A DNA stretch of 5,906 nt. Source: Atribacterota bacterium (GTDB lineage Bacteria > Atribacterota > Phoenicimicrobiia > Phoenicimicrobiales > Phoenicimicrobiaceae). The first letter of the stretch is position 1. The number at the start of each line of letters is the position of its first letter. Location of the stretch: assembly GCA_030668465.1 (NCBI GenBank), contig DAOUTX010000074.1, positions 1-5,906 of the forward strand, in the 5' to 3' direction. A model generated the notes under the pieces. It had not been told where the DNA came from and searched no databases. It worked only from the letters and a program-made list of their open reading frames with translations. This document shows, in pieces, positions 4,764 through 5,906 of this stretch. The translations under genes were made by a program, and so were the position numbers.

Positions 4764-5562
4764 TAATTTTTTAAAGAGAACCGCGACTATTATTATAGTG
4801 GTTCCATTAGTATTTCTAATAATATTTTGGAATGAATTCCCATTTTTTATTGTTATTATAATAATAGCTTTGTTGGGGTTGAGGGAATTATATAGTATAG
4901 CCCACAAACAAGGATATAAACCATCATATATATTAGGCAGTATGCTAACATCATACTTTGTTTTTACTTCAATTTATGATATTTACAGCTTAAATTACCA
5001 TATTAAAAATATATTTATTACTTTTTTTATTATAATGTCTTTTTTTATGCAACTATTAAAAAAAGATTATTCTAAGGTATTAACTGAGATATCCATTACA
5101 ATTTTTGGAAGCATTTATTTAGGATACTTGTTTTCCTTTATACTAAAAATAAAAGATTTACCCAATGGAAATTATTTTCTTATTTCCTTGTTACTTATTA
5201 CTTGGGTTAATGATTCCGGAGCTTATCTTATTGGCACTAAGCTTGGTAAAAATAAAATATTTCCCAAAATAAGTCCTAAAAAAACTATTGAAGGATCGAT
5301 TGGAGGGATAATATTTGGTATTGCTGTCACATTTGCCTTAAAAGGCTGGTTAAATTTAACTTTTAATGGATTACTTTCTCTCGGTTTGATTATTTCGATA
5401 ATAGCCCAACTTGGCGATCTATTTGAGTCCGTATTGAAAAGAGGTTCAGGGGTTAAAGATTCAGGGACCTTAGTCCCTGGTCATGGAGGGATATTAGACA
5501 GTCTTGATAGTCTAATATTTACAGCTCCTGTATTCTATTATTATATAATTTTTTTAACTTGA
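4747..5562 (+). CDS. cdsA: Phosphatidate cytidylyltransferase (CDP-diacylglycerol synthase)
   Basis: CdsA is an integral membrane enzyme that joins CTP and phosphatidic acid to give CDP-diacylglycerol, the precursor of bacterial phospholipids. The 271-residue product has about eight hydrophobic segments (roughly 13-28, 32-45, 62-80, 86-104, 113-134, 142-160, 184-222 as two, and 256-270). The cytoplasmic loop has DSGAYLIGTKLGKNK (156-170) and ISPKKTIEGSIGG (175-187), followed by QLGDLFESVLKR (221-232) and KDSG (237-240). The family signature PGHGGILDSLDSLIFTAP (244-261) follows. The arginine usual in DRxDS is Ser252 here, while both aspartates (251, 254) remain. The ATG at 4747 overlaps the uppS end by 17 bases, indicating translational coupling; only a weak AAGAG (4733-4737) precedes it. 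No terminator follows. Confidence 0.95.
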   Translation: MEEKYSNFLKRTATIIIVVPLVFLIIFWNEFPFFIVIIIIALLGLRELYSIAHKQGYKPSYILGSMLTSYFVFTSIYDIYSLNYHIKNIFITFFIIMSFFMQLLKKDYSKVLTEISITIFGSIYLGYLFSFILKIKDLPNGNYFLISLLLITWVNDSGAYLIGTKLGKNKIFPKISPKKTIEGSIGGIIFGIAVTFALKGWLNLTFNGLLSLGLIISIIAQLGDLFESVLKRGSGVKDSGTLVPGHGGILDSLDSLIFTAPVFYYYIIFLT

Positions 5563-5595
5563 TTGTCGGAATTTCCTTTTTCTGTACACCCTAAT

Positions 5596-5623
5596 TCGTA
5601 TCTTGTATCTCGTGAATCGTATC
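5596..5623 (+). repeat. Heptad array C3, consensus TCGTATC, four units
   Basis: Units begin at 5596, 5603, 5610 and 5617: two exact TCGTATC, one TTGTATC and one degenerate TCGTGAA. Same family and orientation as 508-528, opposite orientation to 2353-2380. Confidence 0.75.
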
Positions 5624-5693
5624 TAGTTAAAAAACAAGTAATAGCATTTAGCAAGATAGAGTGGAGCCTAGAGTGTATACATTTGGTTGTATA

Positions 5694-5722
5694 GTTAGTT
5701 GGTTACCTGGTTAATTGGTTAA
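5694..5722 (+). repeat. Octad array A3, consensus NNTGGTTA
   Basis: GTTA tetramers lead into GTTGGTTA, CCTGGTTA and ATTGGTTA (5698-5721). The 16-mer from CCTGGTTA to ATTGGTTA is identical to 2193-2208 and differs by one base from 471-486. Here it lies about 130 bases after the preceding stop codon rather than immediately after it. Confidence 0.8.
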
Positions 5723-5723
5723 G

Positions 5724-5751
5724 AAAACAGAAGACAGAATCCAGTATTCAG
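5724..5751 (+). repeat. Heptad array B3, consensus NNNNCAG, four units
   Basis: Units end in CAG at 5730, 5737, 5744 and 5751 (AAAACAG, AAGACAG, AATCCAG, TATTCAG). The array follows A3 in the same way that 489-502 follows A1, but with four units instead of two. Confidence 0.75.
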
Positions 5752-5801
5752 AATTATTTTAAATTATAAGGTTATATTAGTTGTTGAGTTATTTTATGTT
5801 C

Positions 5802-5822
5802 TTCTGACTCCTGACTTCTGAA
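5802..5822 (-). repeat. Heptad array B3', TTCTGAC type, three units
   Basis: TTCTGAC, TCCTGAC and TTCTGAA begin at 5802, 5809 and 5816. Their reverse complements (GTCAGAA and similar) belong to the CAG heptad family at 5724-5751, so the two arrays face each other and could form an imperfect long-range stem. Confidence 0.7.
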
Positions 5823-5843
5823 TTTTTAAATAATAATTATGTT

Positions 5844-5871
5844 TTTTCGCTTTAAGCTTTAAGCTTTTCGC
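5844..5871 (+). repeat. Heptad array I, TTTAAGC/TTTTCGC, four units
   Basis: Units begin at 5844, 5851, 5858 and 5865 in the order TTTTCGC, TTTAAGC, TTTAAGC, TTTTCGC. All are TTTNNGC. The two inner units are identical and the outer pair is identical. Confidence 0.82.
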
Positions 5872-5906
5872 TGCATAATAATAAATTAAAACTTTTTTAC
5901 ATATAA

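Larger units (their letters stand above)
5563..5906. other. Non-coding, repeat-filled tail downstream of cdsA
   Basis: No reading frame in this 344-base stretch shows coding features, and neither a tRNA nor a clear terminator or promoter is visible. About a third is occupied by the heptad and octad arrays listed separately. The stretches between them (5624-5693, 5755-5801, 5872-5906) are AT-rich and give no recognisable signal. dxr often follows cdsA, so a start beyond the window edge is possible. Confidence 0.6.

Noticed and set aside
4704..4907. 67-codon minus-strand open frame across the uppS-cdsA overlap
   Set aside because: Antisense to two conserved genes; its Ile/Asn-rich product reflects AT-rich sequence read backwards.
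5462..5479. Perfect 7-bp hairpin CAGGGAC/GTCCCTG
   Set aside because: Lies inside cdsA in codons for a conserved segment (SGTLVPG) and has no T-run after it; probably a by-product of codon use.
5755..5906. Promoter for a gene beyond the right edge
   Set aside because: Several AT-rich -10-like words are present but none has a plausible -35 box at 16-18 bases.

Overview
The window is a housekeeping stretch of an AT-rich bacterial chromosome. All genes lie on the + strand. In order they are the 3' end of hslU (protease ATPase), rpsB (ribosomal protein S2), tsf (EF-Ts), pyrH (UMP kinase), frr (ribosome recycling factor), a 56-residue 2[4Fe-4S] ferredoxin, uppS (undecaprenyl diphosphate synthase) and cdsA (CDP-diacylglycerol synthase). 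The order rpsB-tsf-pyrH-frr-uppS-cdsA is one of the most widely conserved in bacteria. Low G+C, a short (199-residue) EF-Ts and a clostridial-type ferredoxin suggest a low-GC anaerobe. An uncultured lineage such as Atribacterota or a Firmicutes relative would fit, but taxonomy cannot be fixed from this window.

Layout: 1-434 is the end of hslU. 435-819 is a 385-base gap with a repeat-rich part (450-662), then a well-formed extended -10 promoter (677-705) and an AU-rich leader in front of rpsB. 820-2167 is rpsB and tsf. 2168-2439 is a spacer packed with short tandem arrays, splitting the usual tsf-pyrH junction. 2440-3932 is pyrH, frr and ferredoxin, tightly packed. A strong nested-hairpin terminator at 3939-4006 closes this unit, and the uppS start codon lies only four bases after its T-run. 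uppS and cdsA overlap by 17 bases. 5563-5906 is a 344-base non-coding tail, again filled with short tandem arrays.

Functionally, rpsB, tsf and frr serve translation (initiation subunit, elongation, recycling). pyrH supplies UDP for all pyrimidine nucleotides. uppS and cdsA start the lipid carrier and phospholipid pathways of the envelope. The ferredoxin is an electron carrier whose partner is not visible here. dxr often follows cdsA in other genomes but is not seen before the window ends.

The unusual part is non-coding. The three long gaps hold at least ten short degenerate tandem arrays with unrelated sequences, yet almost all share a unit of exactly 7 bp. One further family (NNTGGTTA) has an 8-bp unit. 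Families recur in different gaps and in both orientations, and two homologous copies of one composite differ by whole 7-bp units. They resemble in kind the heptameric short tandemly repeated repetitive sequences (STRR) described in cyanobacteria. What makes unit length constant across different sequences is unknown to me and is the main lead from this window.
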